Of a DNA stretch of 64,000 bases, positions 63,833 to 64,000 are shown piece after piece (the first letter of the stretch is position 1; each line of letters starts with the position of its first letter). The notes beneath the pieces were generated by a model that worked only from the letters and a program-made list of their open reading frames with translations, made no database searches and was not told the origin of the DNA. A program made the translations under genes and the position numbers. This DNA comes from Sedimentitalea arenosa (GTDB taxonomy: Bacteria > Pseudomonadota > Alphaproteobacteria > Rhodobacterales > Rhodobacteraceae): positions 244,594-308,593 of the forward strand of contig NZ_JAELVR010000005.1 of assembly GCF_016428585.1 (NCBI RefSeq). The letters run 5' to 3'.

Positions 63833-63845
63833 TGATACGCATGAG

Positions 63846-63866
63846 GGTGCTGTCAGACTAATTCGA
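63846..63866. repeat. IS6-type terminal-repeat-like end of the last element
   Basis: GGTGCTGTCAGACTAATTCG plus one base, 33 bases before the stop of the transposase fragment at 63899. It matches 63658-63678 at 20 of 21 positions. Confidence 0.65.
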
Positions 63867-63898
63867 ACTCGTCTCTACCAGGACAGCAACGCTGTCCC

Positions 63899-64000
63899 TT
63901 ATGCCGCGCAGAGACCACGCCACTCGGCCAGAGCAACGGTTCGGTTCTGCTTGAAGTGATCTCGTTTGGAGAGGCTGCGATCCTGGTTGAAATGGTTGAC
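63899..64000 (-). CDS. IS6-family transposase (C-terminal 33 residues; continues past window edge)
   Basis: Leftward frame open at base 64000 and ending TAA at 63899. It encodes VNHFNQDRSLSKRDHFKQNR and then TVALAEWRGLCAA, the normal C-terminus of IS6-type transposases. It differs at many residues from the two other fragments, so it is a distinct family member. Whether the gene is intact cannot be seen. Confidence 0.82.
   Translation of the reverse strand, partial: VNHFNQDRSLSKRDHFKQNRTVALAEWRGLCAA

Overview
The window looks like a chromosomal segment of a marine alphaproteobacterium, most likely Rhodobacteraceae (Roseobacter group). This rests on high G+C with strong third-position bias, a form I cox locus, TRAP and LIV-type transporters, an NsrR-like Rrf2 regulator and a siderophore/TonB locus. 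It is inference from gene content, not a database match. No rRNA, tRNA or CRISPR array was seen.

Layout. 1-2.5 kb: an L,D-transpeptidase (cut by the window edge) divergent from a MepK-like (DUF882) murein endopeptidase. 2.6-7.5 kb: a TRAP transporter (DctP, DctQ, and a DctM with an unusual soluble coiled-coil tail). 7.9-9.2 kb: 5-formyl-THF cyclo-ligase, a possible 27-residue leader ORF, and an NsrR-like regulator. 9.2-12.3 kb: a leftward four-gene operon of three HupE/UreJ-type membrane proteins and a PpiC-type foldase, probably metal import.

12.6-35.9 kb is the most unusual part: more than 23 kb of rightward, mostly overlapping genes. They encode a LIV-type ABC transporter, an iron-ADH-like protein without its metal ligands, an AraC regulator, an ABC ATPase fused to a Tm-1-like domain, a PEP-hydrolase-like protein, and a 980-residue flotillin-like protein with an enormous 11-residue-repeat coiled coil. 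Next come two SRPBCC proteins, a molybdenum hydroxylase whose large subunit is split in two, a CoxD/CoxE-like AAA/VWA pair, an amidohydrolase, an MBL-fold lactonase-like protein, an SMP-30/isochorismatase fusion lacking its catalytic Cys, and an SDR. I read this as uptake and oxidative/hydrolytic degradation of an unknown organic compound.

36-40 kb: a small coiled-coil protein, a Na/Pi cotransporter and a divergent PiT phosphate transporter. 40.4-49.0 kb: a form I aerobic CO dehydrogenase locus, coxC-like regulator then coxMSLDEFG, with a possible MobA remnant between coxF and coxG. 49.1-57.4 kb: a leftward iron-siderophore system (binding protein, two permeases, ATPase, TonB-dependent receptor, ExbB, two ExbD, TonB). 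The receptor and the binding-protein gene share a related promoter-leader sequence. 57.5 kb: a DUF2218 gene.

57.9-64.0 kb is an accessory islet bounded by broken IS6-family transposases. It has locally low G+C and carries a phosphatidylserine-decarboxylase-like enzyme, a small cupin-like protein and a class III cyclase/ATPase/TPR signalling protein. The window ends inside another IS6-type transposase fragment.
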